DNA of 64,000 nucleotides from Vibrio rhizosphaerae (GCF_024347095.1 NZ_AP024903.1:3442365-3506364); one strand, 5' to 3'; shown: positions 1 through 9,151, counted from the first letter of the stretch. Notes: generated from the letters alone by a model not told the origin. Numbers and translations: made by a program.

Positions 1-188
1 ATAACGGCACCAAAAAATCAGCACGTGGCCTGCTGCGGGTCGAAAAGACAGCCACTGGCTTTGAACTATTTGATCAACAAACCGCAGAGCAAGAACAACA
101 AGGGGAATTAAAGACCGTTTTCAAAGATGGCGTTCTGGTTTCAGAACAAACGCTGATGGATATTCGAGAGCGGCTGACCACTCAGTAA
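1..188 (+). CDS. nadV: Nicotinamide phosphoribosyltransferase, C-terminal fragment (gene starts before the window)
   Basis: Only the last 61 codons are present, in frame from base 3 to a TAA at 186-188. The peptide contains KKSARGLLRVEK followed by LKTVFKDG and ends DIRERLTTQ. From memory this matches the carboxy end of the NAMPT/NadV family, where KKSKKGRLSL is followed by TVFKNG and a DEIR motif. Enzymes of this family join nicotinamide to PRPP to form NMN, the first step of one-step NAD salvage in the cytosol. The active site lies upstream of the window, so integrity cannot be judged. A hairpin follows 17 bases after the stop codon. The call rests on this short C-terminal similarity. Confidence 0.72.
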   Translation, partial: NGTKKSARGLLRVEKTATGFELFDQQTAEQEQQGELKTVFKDGVLVSEQTLMDIRERLTTQ

Positions 189-205
189 AATAAGCGCCGA
201 ATTCA

Positions 206-238
206 GGATTGTGTCAGATGACCTTTTTGACACAATCC
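206..238 (+). terminator. Hairpin downstream of nadV, probable terminator
   Basis: A perfect 11-bp stem (206-216 with 228-238) encloses an 11-nt loop that contains five T residues. It lies 17 bases after the nadV stop. No T-run follows the stem on either strand, so it may be a weak terminator or an mRNA-end stabiliser. Confidence 0.45.
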
Positions 239-424
239 GATGAAAAAGCAGTCAGGTTGACCATGCTATTCGAGCGGTTTATTTCGAAAGAGATTTTTAC
301 GAAATAACTCATGTTTATTTTGAGTTATGAGCGGCATAGTGTGTTACTGTCATTGTGTTTTTATTTTATGAAAAATCATAAAGATAATATCTGCTGAAAA
401 GACACTGTTGTAGGTAAAACGAAT

Positions 425-868
425 ATGGATGTAGGAACAATGATGAAAGAAGACGATTTAGTTGCGCTAGTCATTAAGTATTTCGAGAAAATAGACGCAG
501 GTGATCCGAGTTATCTGGATCTATTCTCAGAGGATGTTGATTTTTTCTTTCCTAAATTTGGACAGGCGAAAGGAAAGAATGCCTTAGTTGCGTTCGGCAA
601 TAGAATTGGTAGCTCGTTGATAAGTATCTGGCACGATATAGACGGTTTTCAAATCACAACGGCAGGAAACAAAGTCATTGTTGAAGGACAAGAGGGTGGA
701 GTCATGAGTGACGGAACCCCCTGGCCGGACAACAATGTGTCCACGGGTCGTTTTTGTAGTGTATTTGAGTTTGATGGAAACATAATAAGTCGTATGTATG
801 TGTACGTCGATCCTGATTTTCCGAGTCGAGATTTGGAAAGAATTGCTGTGCTGTCAGAGGGAAAGTAA
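425..868 (+). CDS. NTF2-like / SnoaL-fold protein of unknown function
   Basis: The 147-residue protein has the look of the SnoaL / ketosteroid-isomerase-like NTF2 superfamily. An N-terminal helix (about 9-25) contains the typical phrase KIDAGDPSYLDLFSEDVDFFFP, and alternating beta strands end in FEFDGNIISRMYVYVD (about 115-130). Such proteins form a cone-shaped pocket and include isomerases, cyclases and stress proteins of unknown role. The first ATG has an AGG-type ribosome-binding site upstream; a start at Met6 or Met7 is possible. The gene stands alone between nadV and the convergent flavoprotein gene. The substrate cannot be predicted from sequence. Confidence 0.7.
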   Translation: MDVGTMMKEDDLVALVIKYFEKIDAGDPSYLDLFSEDVDFFFPKFGQAKGKNALVAFGNRIGSSLISIWHDIDGFQITTAGNKVIVEGQEGGVMSDGTPWPDNNVSTGRFCSVFEFDGNIISRMYVYVDPDFPSRDLERIAVLSEGK

Positions 869-885
869 CGCAGCTTTGCACAGCA

Positions 886-2073
886 TCACACCCACTGTCC
901 GGCAACCCAGCCGGACGACCAGCACCACTGGAAATTATATCCGCCCAGCCAGCCGGTGACATCCATCACTTCACCGACAAAGAACAGGCCGGGGACGGAT
1001 TTACATGCCATGGTTTTCGAAGAAAGCGCATCGGTATCGACCCCACCCTGTGTCACTTCTGCGGTGCGGTAGCCTTCCGTGCCGTTGGGTAAAACCTGCC
1101 AGTGCGTCAATGTTTCAACCAGTGCGGCCATTTCTTTACTGTTGAGCTGCTTGAGCGGCTTATCCACCAGCTCGCCTCGCTCAATCAAGACTTCAACCAA
1201 GCGTTTAGGTAACACCTTCGCAAGGGTATTTTTCACACTTTGGTTGGGGTGTTTGGCACAGGAACGATTCAGCAATTGCTCGATATCCTCGTCCGGTACC
1301 AGATTCACCGTGACGTTCTCCCCGGGTTGCCAATAAGAGGAAAGCTGCAACACCGCGGGGCCGGAAAGCCCCCGGTGCGTGAAAAGCAGCGCTTCTTTAA
1401 ATGAAGTGCCATTTTCAGCGGTGAGAACCGCAGGAACAGCAATACCCGACAACTCGGCAAACCGATCTTTTTCTTCTTTGTGGAGTGTAAAAGGCACCAA
1501 TGCTGCTCTGGTCGGCAAAACCTTCAGACCAAACTGTTCCGCAATTTGATAGCCGAAAGGCGTTGCACCCAGTTTCGGCATCGACAATCCTCCGGTTGCA
1601 ACCACCAGCGACTGGCAATCAATGATCTCTGACCCGATGTTCAGGCGAAAACCGGTTTCCGTTTTCTCAATGGTTTGAATGTTAACCTGATAGCGCTGTT
1701 CAATATTGGGTAAATCACACTCCCTGAGCAGCAAATTAACAATGTCTTTCGCGCTCTCAAGACAGAATAATTGCCCATGATCCCGTTCTTCAAACTCGAT
1801 ACCATACTGAGTAACCAAAGAGATAAAATCCCAGTTGGTATATTGCGATAAAGCAGATTTAACAAAATGAGGATTGCGACAGAGGTAATGGTTCGCAGAG
1901 ACATCATAGTTGGTGAAATTGCAGCGTCCGCCGCCGGAAATCAAGATTTTCCGTCCCGGTTTTTTACCGTGATCGACAACCAAGACGCGTCGTCCCCGTT
2001 TGCCAGCTTGCGCAGCACACATCAACCCGGCAGCTCCGGCGCCGATCACAACGACATCAACTTGTTTGCTCAT
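886..2073 (-). CDS. BaiN/RdsA-type NAD(P)/FAD-dependent oxidoreductase (YhiN family)
   Basis: The 395-aa flavoprotein starts with MSKQVDVVVIGAGAAGL, a Rossmann FAD motif (GAGAAG at residues 11-16). The HI0933/YhiN family signature GRKILISGGGRCNFTN follows at about 39-54. The C-terminus has a second FAD contact, GLFFVGEVMDVTGWLGGYNFQ. Length is normal for the family. The reaction of most members is not established; BaiN of gut clostridia reduces bile-acid intermediates. I chose the second Met of MRMSKQ because the GGTGAG ribosome site sits at a usable distance from it and abuts the first ATG. It is transcribed leftward, downstream of uspB but separated from it by a terminator. Confidence 0.88.
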   Translation of the reverse strand: MSKQVDVVVIGAGAAGLMCAAQAGKRGRRVLVVDHGKKPGRKILISGGGRCNFTNYDVSANHYLCRNPHFVKSALSQYTNWDFISLVTQYGIEFEERDHGQLFCLESAKDIVNLLLRECDLPNIEQRYQVNIQTIEKTETGFRLNIGSEIIDCQSLVVATGGLSMPKLGATPFGYQIAEQFGLKVLPTRAALVPFTLHKEEKDRFAELSGIAVPAVLTAENGTSFKEALLFTHRGLSGPAVLQLSSYWQPGENVTVNLVPDEDIEQLLNRSCAKHPNQSVKNTLAKVLPKRLVEVLIERGELVDKPLKQLNSKEMAALVETLTHWQVLPNGTEGYRTAEVTQGGVDTDALSSKTMACKSVPGLFFVGEVMDVTGWLGGYNFQWCWSSGWVAGQWV

Positions 2074-2120
2074 TCTCATCTCACCAAAATCAAACGATCG
2101 CTATAAATATAAAAGATACG

Positions 2121-2151
2121 AAAAAAAGGATGTGCCAGTCAGCACATCCTT
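2121..2151 (-). terminator. Rho-independent terminator of uspB
   Basis: Read on the minus strand, a perfect 10-bp stem (AAGGATGTGC with GCACATCCTT, 6-nt loop) is followed by a run of T residues. It lies about 70 bases after the uspB stop and before the BaiN-family gene. Confidence 0.8.
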
Positions 2152-2223
2152 CATCGATAGAAACATGATTCTAACGTCAAGCGCGTTATTTTACCAATCA
2201 AGTGCCCGACGTTGAAATTCTCT

Positions 2224-2547
2224 CTATAAAATAAGCGAGGTAACCATCGTAATTCCGACAAGGGCAGATGAAAGGATAAAGAGTTGCCTCACCCGTTCAC
2301 ATTTACCTGTAAAGACCGTGTCGTGATGATGGAGGTACTCTTTACTTTTGATGTAATGAAATAAACGGACCTGTTTATTCATATTACCGTGAGTAGTGAA
2401 AAATCCGGGACCGTCTACTTGCTGATACAAGAGAGGATGGGCTTCACGCATGATATAAATCAATGCCCGAAGCGCTGTTAGGTACCGCGCAACATTAACC
2501 AGTGTCACTCCCATGAGTGCGAATAAGATCGTATCTTCGCTGATCAT
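2224..2547 (-). CDS. uspB: Universal stress protein B (inner-membrane)
   Basis: The 107-aa protein matches UspB along its length. It has an N-terminal membrane helix (about 5-25), the core [16 protein letters not shown] (about 39-54), [10 protein letters not shown], and a C-terminal helix [19 protein letters not shown]. UspB is a small integral membrane protein induced in stationary phase and linked to ethanol tolerance in E. coli. The molecular function is unknown. It lies downstream of and parallel to ftnA, with uspA divergent, the usual Vibrio order. A sigma-S promoter is likely but was not resolved. Confidence 0.93.
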   Translation of the reverse strand: MISEDTILFALMGVTLVNVARYLTALRALIYIMREAHPLLYQQVDGPGFFTTHGNMNKQVRLFHYIKSKEYLHHHDTVFTGKCERVRQLFILSSALVGITMVTSLIL

Positions 2548-2613
2548 CTTTTCCTCCCTACATCTTCACTTGGATCTCAAAGAAAAAGACAATCAGCAGT
2601 GATATTTCTGAGA

Positions 2614-3141
2614 TTACCCGGCTTGAGAATCCATAACAGAAGATGAACCTTCATTAACCATGTCTGCTAAATCTTTGTCGATGAAAAACAGGGCTTTGCC
2701 ATCTTCACCAACCAGCTCTAACTTATCTAAAATCCCTTTAAATAGTTTTTCTTCTTCATGCTGCTCAGCGACATACCACTGAAGAAAATTAAAGGTCGAG
2801 TAATCTTGGGATGTGAATGCTACATGGGCCAACTTATTAATTTTTTGCGTTATCATTTGCTCATGTTCATATGTTTCGCGGAAAACCTCCCCTAAACTTG
2901 TGTAGTCGTGTTTGGGCGCATCAATCGCACCGAGAATCGGCAGCGCTCCTGTCTCACTCACATAAGTAAACAGACGCTGCATGTGCTGCATTTCTTCCTG
3001 AGCATGAGAACGAAGAAACATTGCTGCACCTTCAAAGCCTTTATCTTCACACCAAGCACTCATTTGTAAGTATAGATTGGATGAGAAAAATTCGAGATTA
3101 ATTTGATCATTTAGTTGATCAACCATAGCTTGTGCTAGCAT
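2614..3141 (-). CDS. ftnA: Non-haem ferritin (iron storage)
   Basis: FtnA forms 24-mer cages that oxidise Fe(II) and store it as ferrihydrite. The protein is 175 aa with the four-helix ferritin fold. Ferroxidase ligands are visible in helix A/B regions such as [13 protein letters not shown] and [13 protein letters not shown], and the C-D helices contain [14 protein letters not shown] placed the start at the Met of [11 protein letters not shown]. An AGGAGA ribosome site precedes that codon by about 8 bases, and the longer ORF adds 18 residues foreign to the family. It is divergent from uspA across about 160 bases and lies upstream of uspB. Confidence 0.95.
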   Translation of the reverse strand: MLAQAMVDQLNDQINLEFFSSNLYLQMSAWCEDKGFEGAAMFLRSHAQEEMQHMQRLFTYVSETGALPILGAIDAPKHDYTSLGEVFRETYEHEQMITQKINKLAHVAFTSQDYSTFNFLQWYVAEQHEEEKLFKGILDKLELVGEDGKALFFIDKDLADMVNEGSSSVMDSQAG

Positions 3142-3299
3142 AACGTTGTCTCCTGATTTAAGCTCATATTGATTGAAATATAGCACCTTCAACACTTTAT
3201 CATCTTCTGTCAGAGAAGTGGAACTGAGATCATTACGACAATTTTTTTTTCAGGGCGATGCTAAAGTGAAACCATCAGATATGAAACGGAGACGGTACA

Positions 3300-3725
3300 A
3301 TGAGCTATAAACATATCTTAGTCACAGTCGATTTATCTGAGGAAAGCCGAGTTTTAGTAGATAAAGCTGTTGCGTTGGCAAAACCTCTTGGAGCAAAATT
3401 GTCTTTTATTCATATTGATGTGAATTATGCCGAGCTGTACACCGGGCTGATCGATATCAATCTGGCAGAAACACAGCATCAATCCATGGAAATGTCACAA
3501 AAGCATTTGCAAGAAATCGCAACCCATGCCAACTATCCGATTCATCACACCTTGGTAGGTAGTGGTGATTTAGGCCATGAGATTTGTGAAACGATCAAAG
3601 AATACGAAATCGATCTGGTTGTCTGTGGCCATCATCAGGATTTTTGGAGCAAACTGCTTTCCTCAACCAAACTTCTCATCAACTGTTCTCCGGTTGATAT
3701 GCTGGTCGTGCCACTCAAAGACTGA
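3300..3725 (+). CDS. uspA: Universal stress protein A
   Basis: The 141-aa cytoplasmic protein has the UspA alpha/beta fold. It starts [23 protein letters not shown], carries SFIHIDVNY in strand 2, and ends [32 protein letters not shown]. It belongs to the UspA/C/D group rather than the ATP-binding group, because the classical GxxG-9x-GS nucleotide loop is not seen near the C-terminus. The gene follows a GGAG-type ribosome site and is divergent from ftnA. It is expected to respond to starvation and ppGpp, as UspA does elsewhere. Confidence 0.94.
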   Translation: MSYKHILVTVDLSEESRVLVDKAVALAKPLGAKLSFIHIDVNYAELYTGLIDINLAETQHQSMEMSQKHLQEIATHANYPIHHTLVGSGDLGHEICETIKEYEIDLVVCGHHQDFWSKLLSSTKLLINCSPVDMLVVPLKD

Positions 3726-3783
3726 CGAATAGGGAAAACTTCGCTAGACTCTGGGCCATTATTGATCATTTTGAAACGATTAT

Positions 3784-4656
3784 ATGGCTTACCTTTCTGT
3801 GATTACCCTATTGTGGGCTTTTTCGTTCAGCCTGATCGGTGTTTATCTTGCCGGTCAGGTTGATGCTTGGTTCTCCGTCCTCATGCGTATTGCACTTGCG
3901 AGTCTGGTGTTTTTACCATTTCTGAAATTCCGCCAGGTTGCTCCCTCACTGATCCTCAAACTTATGGCCATCGGTGGCATCCAGCTTGGTTTGATGTACT
4001 GCTTTTACTACCAATCTTTTCTCTTGCTCAGTGTCCCTGAAGTGCTGTTATTTACGGTGTTTACCCCGATATACGTCACATTAATTTATGATCTGCTCAA
4101 AGGGCGCTTTTCTCCCTGGTATCTCGTAACAGCTATTGTGGCCGTGTTAGGGACAATCGTGATTAAACGCACGGATGTGCAAGAAGACTTTTTAATCGGG
4201 TTTTTGGTCGTTCAGGGGGCGAATCTTTGCTTTGCGATCGGTCAGGTCAGCTATAAGTATGTGATGGAAAATCAGGACACCAAACTCTCTCAGCACACCG
4301 TATTTGGCTATTTCTATCTCGGTGCACTACTCGTTGCGGCGATCGCGTTTCTCCTTTTGGGACATCCGGATAAACTGCCAACAACGTCACTGCAATGGGG
4401 TATTCTGGTCTATCTGGGGTTGATCGCTTCAGGGGTGGGATATTTTATGTGGAATAAAGGGGCTTGTCTGGTGAATGCGGGAGCTCTGGCGATTATGAAT
4501 AACGCATTGGTCCCGGCTGGTCTGATTGTGAATATCTTGATTTGGAACCGAGAGGCTAACCTGCTGAAACTGATTCTCGGTGGCGCAATCATTATGTTGT
4601 CACTCTGGATCAATGAAACTTGGGTCAAACGTAAAGTGGCACAACAATACTCATAG
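3784..4656 (+). CDS. DMT-superfamily transporter (EamA family)
   Basis: The 290-aa inner-membrane protein has about ten hydrophobic helices arranged as two EamA repeats (about 5-130 and 140-280). Family-like features are FSLIGVYLAG near the N-terminus, the helix with FTPIYVTLIYDLLKGR, and GYFMWNKGACLVNAG in repeat two. DMT carriers of this kind export amino acids or other small metabolites, but the substrate cannot be read from sequence. It starts 58 bases after uspA in the same direction, so co-transcription is possible. No terminator was seen between them. Confidence 0.85.
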   Translation: MAYLSVITLLWAFSFSLIGVYLAGQVDAWFSVLMRIALASLVFLPFLKFRQVAPSLILKLMAIGGIQLGLMYCFYYQSFLLLSVPEVLLFTVFTPIYVTLIYDLLKGRFSPWYLVTAIVAVLGTIVIKRTDVQEDFLIGFLVVQGANLCFAIGQVSYKYVMENQDTKLSQHTVFGYFYLGALLVAAIAFLLLGHPDKLPTTSLQWGILVYLGLIASGVGYFMWNKGACLVNAGALAIMNNALVPAGLIVNILIWNREANLLKLILGGAIIMLSLWINETWVKRKVAQQYS

Positions 4657-4788
4657 CAACACACGTATCATAAAAATTACCGAACACGTACGGGAAAGCG
4701 GGGGGCTGTAATCATCCTTACCCTTCTTTCCCGGCATAGGTTCAGGTTTAACAGCCGACAACGAATGTAAGTAATCACTTACAATGAC

Positions 4789-5154
4789 TCAACCGGCGAT
4801 TTTTTCTAGCTTCTTCTGCACTTTCCCCGACTCTTTACGTAGTTTCTTGTGCTGCCGGATAAGTTTTTTAATCTGCTTTCGGGCCTTTTTATCTTTGAGC
4901 TGCTTTTTGAATTGCTTGAGCACTTTCTTATCCCAGACCGGCATCGCAACATTCAGCAGTGGTCGTGGCTGTTCGACAGTGATCGGCTGATGCGTCGGGG
5001 TCGGAAGTGCCACGGGTTTACATAAGTGAAAGCGTTGATTGGCACTTCTCGCGCAGGAAAGACAGACAAACTGAGGCGCACTCACCAAATGATGAATCTC
5101 TCCCAAAGTATGTCGAATTTCACGTCGATCGAATTTACACAGACGCTTGCTCAT
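4789..5154 (-). CDS. Uncharacterised cysteine- and lysine-rich protein
   Basis: I do not recognise a named family. The 121-aa protein has an N-terminal half with four cysteines (C6, C31, C34, C45, including CLSC) and histidines at 15, 21, 22 and 43, which suggests a small metal-binding fold. A proline-rich linker (about 50-65) follows, then a strongly basic helical tail (about 72-120) with repeated KK/KQ/KKL patterns. The start is preceded by a very AT-rich stretch that includes a Fur-box-like sequence at 5171-5189. It is convergent with the DMT transporter gene and stands alone before rsmJ. Codon use looks ordinary. The function is unknown. Confidence 0.65.
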   Translation of the reverse strand: MSKRLCKFDRREIRHTLGEIHHLVSAPQFVCLSCARSANQRFHLCKPVALPTPTHQPITVEQPRPLLNVAMPVWDKKVLKQFKKQLKDKKARKQIKKLIRQHKKLRKESGKVQKKLEKIAG

Positions 5155-5170
5155 TGTTTATCTCAACAAA

Positions 5171-5189
5171 AATAATAATTATTCTTAAT
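5171..5189 (-). promoter_or_regulatory. Possible Fur box upstream of the cysteine-rich protein gene
   Basis: A hand alignment to the 19-bp Fur consensus gives about 13 of 19 matches, around the palindrome AATAATTATT. It lies 17 bases upstream of the start codon at 5154. AT-rich DNA gives such matches by chance, so this is tentative. Confidence 0.3.
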
Positions 5190-5274
5190 TAGATATACAA
5201 AGCAATCGTCCGGGAATCAAGAAAAATACTCAGGCACAGTGCCAATACGTGGTGAAATGGTTGTTTCTTGTTTG

Positions 5275-6051
5275 TTATTTCTCGTCCATGGCTGCATTGA
5301 CATACACATCAAAGCGGTTTTTCTTGGTTTCGATGGCCATCGTCGGGCGCTGCGCATCAAGCCACGGAGCATAGTCAGGACGCTTCACGACCACTCGTTT
5401 TTTTGCTAAACGCAGTGCTGGCATTAACAGAGCGTCAGCATCGTCATCAGCACCGACCAAAGATTGAAATACCCGCATCTCTTTCTTCACCAACGCGGTT
5501 TTCTTCTTATTCACCGGGTGAGGGTACATCGGATCCAGATAAACGACGTCAGGCCGGATATGGTGCTCAAGATTGTCGAGTGCCCGGTGACTACTCTCAT
5601 GCAGTAATGTCATTCGCTCAGCCACCCATGACCCAATCTCAGTATCGGCATAAGCTCGTCTTAACCCGTCTTCCAAGAGTGCTGCAACCACAGGGTGACG
5701 CTCCACCATCAAGACATGGCACCCTAAAGAAGCCAATACGAAAGCATCACGGCCCAAGCCAGCCGTTGCATCAAGGACAACCGGAATGACACCTTTATTC
5801 AGCCCGACCGCTTTGGCTATCGCCTGCCCTTTTCCACCACCGAATTTACGCCGATGCGCAACAGCCCCACCAACAAAATCAACATAGATCGCGCCCAACT
5901 TGGGCTCATCCAACTGACGCAACTCTAAGCGTTCGTCAGTCAAGACTAAAGCAAAGGCGCTGCCCGGCGTATGCTCAAGCTGCCATCGCTCCGCAATTGC
6001 GTCGAGAGTTGGCTGTCCGTCACGGGACTCGGTTAACAACTGTAGTGACAA
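5275..6051 (-). CDS. rsmJ: 16S rRNA (guanine(1516)-N(2))-methyltransferase
   Basis: RsmJ (formerly YhiQ) uses S-adenosylmethionine to methylate N2 of G1516 in 16S rRNA. The 258-aa protein shows the characteristic [18 protein letters not shown] segment (about 59-76), the AdoMet-binding [18 protein letters not shown] (about 93-110), and the catalytic-loop equivalent YLDPMYPH (171-178). The length equals the family norm (about 250). It is transcribed leftward from a 200-base divergent gap shared with asnC. Confidence 0.95.
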   Translation of the reverse strand: MSLQLLTESRDGQPTLDAIAERWQLEHTPGSAFALVLTDERLELRQLDEPKLGAIYVDFVGGAVAHRRKFGGGKGQAIAKAVGLNKGVIPVVLDATAGLGRDAFVLASLGCHVLMVERHPVVAALLEDGLRRAYADTEIGSWVAERMTLLHESSHRALDNLEHHIRPDVVYLDPMYPHPVNKKKTALVKKEMRVFQSLVGADDDADALLMPALRLAKKRVVVKRPDYAPWLDAQRPTMAIETKKNRFDVYVNAAMDEK

Positions 6052-6256
6052 AAAGACTTTCTCCTCTGAATCAAGCCAGCCAAGAGTGTGGTATACATGA
6101 AATCGACATGACGCTATACATCATTTGACAATTTGAGTGATAGAATAGTTTGCTGTGATATCGATATAATCTGTAAACCGCTGAACACCACGAAAGACTT
6201 CCGGGTGCTCAGCATCGGTTTCCTATAAAAAATAAAAGCTCAAACAAGGAATAATC

Positions 6257-6721
6257 ATGCATCCCAATACGGCCAAACTCGACGATTTGGATCGTGCCAT
6301 CCTCAAAATTTTAATGGATGATGCCCGAACGCCCTACGCAGAAATGGCAAAACAATTTAATGTCAGCCCGGCCACAATCCACGTTCGCATCGAAAAAATG
6401 AAAAACGCGGATATTATCCAAAAAACGGAAGTCGTCGTGAACACGAAAAAGCTAGGCTACGATGTCTGCTGTTTTATTGGCATCAATTTAAATGCCGCAA
6501 GAGACTACCACTCAGCGTTAGAAAAGCTGAATGCGCTCGATGAAGTTGTCGAAGCCTATTATACAACGGGGGCATACAATATATTTGCAAAATTAATGTG
6601 TCACTCAATTGAAGAACTTCAATACGTACTCATTGATAAATTGCAAAGCATCGATGAGGTTCAATCAACTGAAACATTAATTTCATTGCAAAACCCCATC
6701 AATAGAAATGTTATCCCGTAA
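6257..6721 (+). CDS. asnC: AsnC, Lrp/AsnC-family regulator
   Basis: The 154-aa protein has an N-terminal helix-turn-helix (LDDLDRAILKILMDDARTPY and FNVSPATIHVRIEKM, about 8-55) and a C-terminal RAM ligand-binding domain (about 68-150). The RAM domain contains LGYDVCCFIGINL, EAYYTTGAYNIF and STETLISLQNPI, phrases shared with E. coli AsnC. AsnC activates asparagine synthetase A in response to asparagine and represses itself. No asnA is in this window, so the target is elsewhere or different. The start is preceded by AAGGA. Confidence 0.92.
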   Translation: MHPNTAKLDDLDRAILKILMDDARTPYAEMAKQFNVSPATIHVRIEKMKNADIIQKTEVVVNTKKLGYDVCCFIGINLNAARDYHSALEKLNALDEVVEAYYTTGAYNIFAKLMCHSIEELQYVLIDKLQSIDEVQSTETLISLQNPINRNVIP

Positions 6722-6760
6722 ACAACGGCATAAAAACCGGAAAAATTAAAGTGACTTTAA

Positions 6761-7057
6761 TTAAATAGCACTATTCTTTTTACTTAAATAGTTCAGCAGC
6801 TCTTCAGCAGAAATACCTTGGGCCGCTAAATTTTTTGCCATGCTTTCAACTTGTTCATATTTGCGGGATTCGATCACTTGCTCAAATTGGTAAACCAAGT
6901 CACGTAAAACAGGAACAGATACTTGTTTAGCAGCACTGCGAATACGCTCACTGCTCTGGTTGCCCAATTCACTGAGCAACTTTCCAAACATCACCTTCTC
7001 TGGTGTTTCATCAAGCTGCTCTAAAATTCGAGCCATTTCATAAGTTGTCATCGACAT
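6761..7057 (-). CDS. Small H-NS-like oligomerisation-domain protein lacking a DNA-binding domain
   Basis: The 98-aa protein is predicted to be almost wholly helical. Its last third (about 66-93), with KYEQVESMAKNLAAQGIS followed by AEELLNYL, resembles the dimerisation region of H-NS and VicH, where a helix is followed by ADGIDPNELL. The C-terminal AT-hook-like DNA-binding domain of H-NS (with GR, TW and P motifs) is absent, and the reading frame simply stops. Truncated H-NS proteins such as H-NST bind full-length H-NS and alter its silencing. A similar role here is inference. It is convergent with asnC and divergent from the peptidase gene. It could also be an unrelated coiled-coil protein. 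Confidence 0.5.
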   Translation of the reverse strand: MSMTTYEMARILEQLDETPEKVMFGKLLSELGNQSSERIRSAAKQVSVPVLRDLVYQFEQVIESRKYEQVESMAKNLAAQGISAEELLNYLSKKNSAI

Positions 7058-7308
7058 ATGTGATTTCCAAGAAAATATTATAATGTTAAAGATATGCCTA
7101 AATAATCATCGGGCACGAACATATCAATAATAATACGTTTCGCAGCCGATTGGTTGATATTTATTCATATAGAACATCACATCCGATGTCCTATATGAAT
7201 AATGATACTTATCATTCAAAATTGCGAGCCAAGCAAAAAAAGCGTAGCTTATTTCAAAATCACTCACCGGTAGCATTTTACCATTGACTACAAAAAGGAT
7301 AACAACAG

Positions 7309-9093
7309 ATGCAAGGTCATATATCTGAACGAATATCAAATATAAGAAGCTGGCTCAAAGAAAACCAACTTGATGCGCTGATTGTTCCTCATGAGGACGA
7401 ATATCTGGGAGAGTATCTACCCGTCCATAACGAACGTCTACAATGGCTGACAGGCTTTACTGGTTCTGCGGGCGTTGCCGTCATTACTCAAGAGCGAGCT
7501 TCAATTTTTGTTGATGGTCGCTACACGGTTCAAGTTACCAAACAAGTTCCAGAGACAATATTTGAATATCATCATCTGATTGAAGAACCCTATCTCGATT
7601 GGATAATAGACCATCTTTCCCCAAGCAGTAAAGTCGGATTCGATCCGCGTCTTCATCGGGCTCTATGGGTAACACATGCCCAACAAAAAATCGCGGGGAA
7701 ATTTACGCTGTGTCCACTTCAGGATAACCCAATTGATCAGTTATGGCAGAACCGTCCAGTACCACTTTTTTCGAAAATGTGGTTAATGGACATCAAACAA
7801 TCAGGTCAGAGCAGCGAGGACAAACGCCAAGCTATCGCGGATATCCTCAGAAAAAAACAAGCACATTGTGCACTACTCACACAATCAGACTCAATCTGTT
7901 GGTTACTGAATATTCGCGGCCAGGATATTGCCTGCCTCCCGGTCTTACTGACTTATGCCATTATCTATGACGATGCCAGTGTCGATCTTTTCATCGACCC
8001 ACAACGAGTAATTGAAGACTTTGAACCCCATGCCGGACCGGGCGTCAGAATCTGCCCTCCGGAGACACTTGAACAGTCACTGGCAAACTTACAGGGCAAG
8101 CAAGTTTTACTGGATCCCGACACCAGCAACGCTTGGTTCAGTCTGACATTACAAAACGCAGGCGTCTCTATCATTCATGGTGCAGATCCGTGCATGCTAC
8201 CGAAAGCCGCGAAGAATACCAGTGAAATTGCCGGCATGAAAGCCTGCCACATTCGTGATGGTGCCGCGATGGCGAAGTTTTTATCTTGGTTGGATCAGGA
8301 AGTTGCGCAAGGCCATCTGCACAATGAAGCCACCTTATCGGATCGACTGGCAGAATTCAGACAAGAAGATCCGACTTTACTGGACTTTAGCTTTAATACC
8401 ATTTCCGCGGCCGGCAGCAATGCGGCAATGTGCCATTATAATCATCTCAATCAGCCAACGCCCGGACAGCTAACACCAGACAGTTTATATCTGGTCGATT
8501 CTGGTGGCCAATATACCGATGGCACGACCGATATTACCCGGACCATCGCGATAGGAACGCCCTCTCCGCTGATGAAACAGCAATTTACACTGGTTTTAAA
8601 AGGGCATATTGCACTGGCAAGTGCGCGCTTCCCACAGGGAACATCCGGACATCAGTTAGATGCACTGGCACGCCAGCACTTATGGGCGCATGGCTATGAT
8701 TTCGATCATGGGACGGGTCATGGTGTTGGTCATTGCCTCAACGTTCATGAAGGACCACAGCGCATCAGCAAAGCACCGAATACCGTGGCTTTACAACCGG
8801 GGATGGTTGTCTCCAATGAGCCTGGTTATTACCGTGCGGATCAGTTTGGAATTCGGATCGAGAACCTAGAACTGGTTACACCGGTAGAGACCCAAGGTGA
8901 TTTTAGTGTACTGGGATTTGAATCTTTAACACGTTGTCCGATCGACCAACGTGCCATTGACCGATCACAGCTCACCGAAACAGAAATCCAGTGGCTCAAT
9001 AACTACCACCAGAAAGTCTGGAATGATGTTTCGCCACTCGTCAGTGGTGATGTCAAAACGTGGCTCAAACAAGCAACTCAGCCTCTCACTTAA
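7309..9093 (+). CDS. Xaa-Pro aminopeptidase (aminopeptidase P, M24B family)
   Basis: The enzyme removes an N-terminal residue that precedes proline, using two metal ions. The 594-aa length and three-part layout (two creatinase-like N-domains about 1-300, catalytic pita-bread domain about 310-540, C-tail) match the long XPNPEP1-like type rather than the 440-aa E. coli PepP. Metal ligands lie in YLVDSGGQY and GTTDITRT (two Asp), GTGHGVGHCLNVHEGP (His), NEPGYY (Glu) and GIRIENLEL (Glu). There is no signal peptide, so it is cytosolic. An AAGGA ribosome site precedes the start. A strong terminator follows it. Confidence 0.93.
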   Translation: MQGHISERISNIRSWLKENQLDALIVPHEDEYLGEYLPVHNERLQWLTGFTGSAGVAVITQERASIFVDGRYTVQVTKQVPETIFEYHHLIEEPYLDWIIDHLSPSSKVGFDPRLHRALWVTHAQQKIAGKFTLCPLQDNPIDQLWQNRPVPLFSKMWLMDIKQSGQSSEDKRQAIADILRKKQAHCALLTQSDSICWLLNIRGQDIACLPVLLTYAIIYDDASVDLFIDPQRVIEDFEPHAGPGVRICPPETLEQSLANLQGKQVLLDPDTSNAWFSLTLQNAGVSIIHGADPCMLPKAAKNTSEIAGMKACHIRDGAAMAKFLSWLDQEVAQGHLHNEATLSDRLAEFRQEDPTLLDFSFNTISAAGSNAAMCHYNHLNQPTPGQLTPDSLYLVDSGGQYTDGTTDITRTIAIGTPSPLMKQQFTLVLKGHIALASARFPQGTSGHQLDALARQHLWAHGYDFDHGTGHGVGHCLNVHEGPQRISKAPNTVALQPGMVVSNEPGYYRADQFGIRIENLELVTPVETQGDFSVLGFESLTRCPIDQRAIDRSQLTETEIQWLNNYHQKVWNDVSPLVSGDVKTWLKQATQPLT

Positions 9094-9123
9094 ACATCTT
9101 TTTCCGTCATTCCTCAAAGATAA

Positions 9124-9151
9124 AACAGCCGACTCAGTCGGCTGTTTTTTT
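9124..9151 (+). terminator. Rho-independent terminator of the aminopeptidase gene
   Basis: A perfect 10-bp stem (AACAGCCGAC with GTCGGCTGTT, 3-nt loop) runs into a string of T residues. Confidence 0.9.

Noticed and set aside
7124-7339. 71-aa minus-strand ORF upstream of the peptidase gene
   Set aside because: No ribosome site or family match, and it covers the promoter region of two divergent genes.
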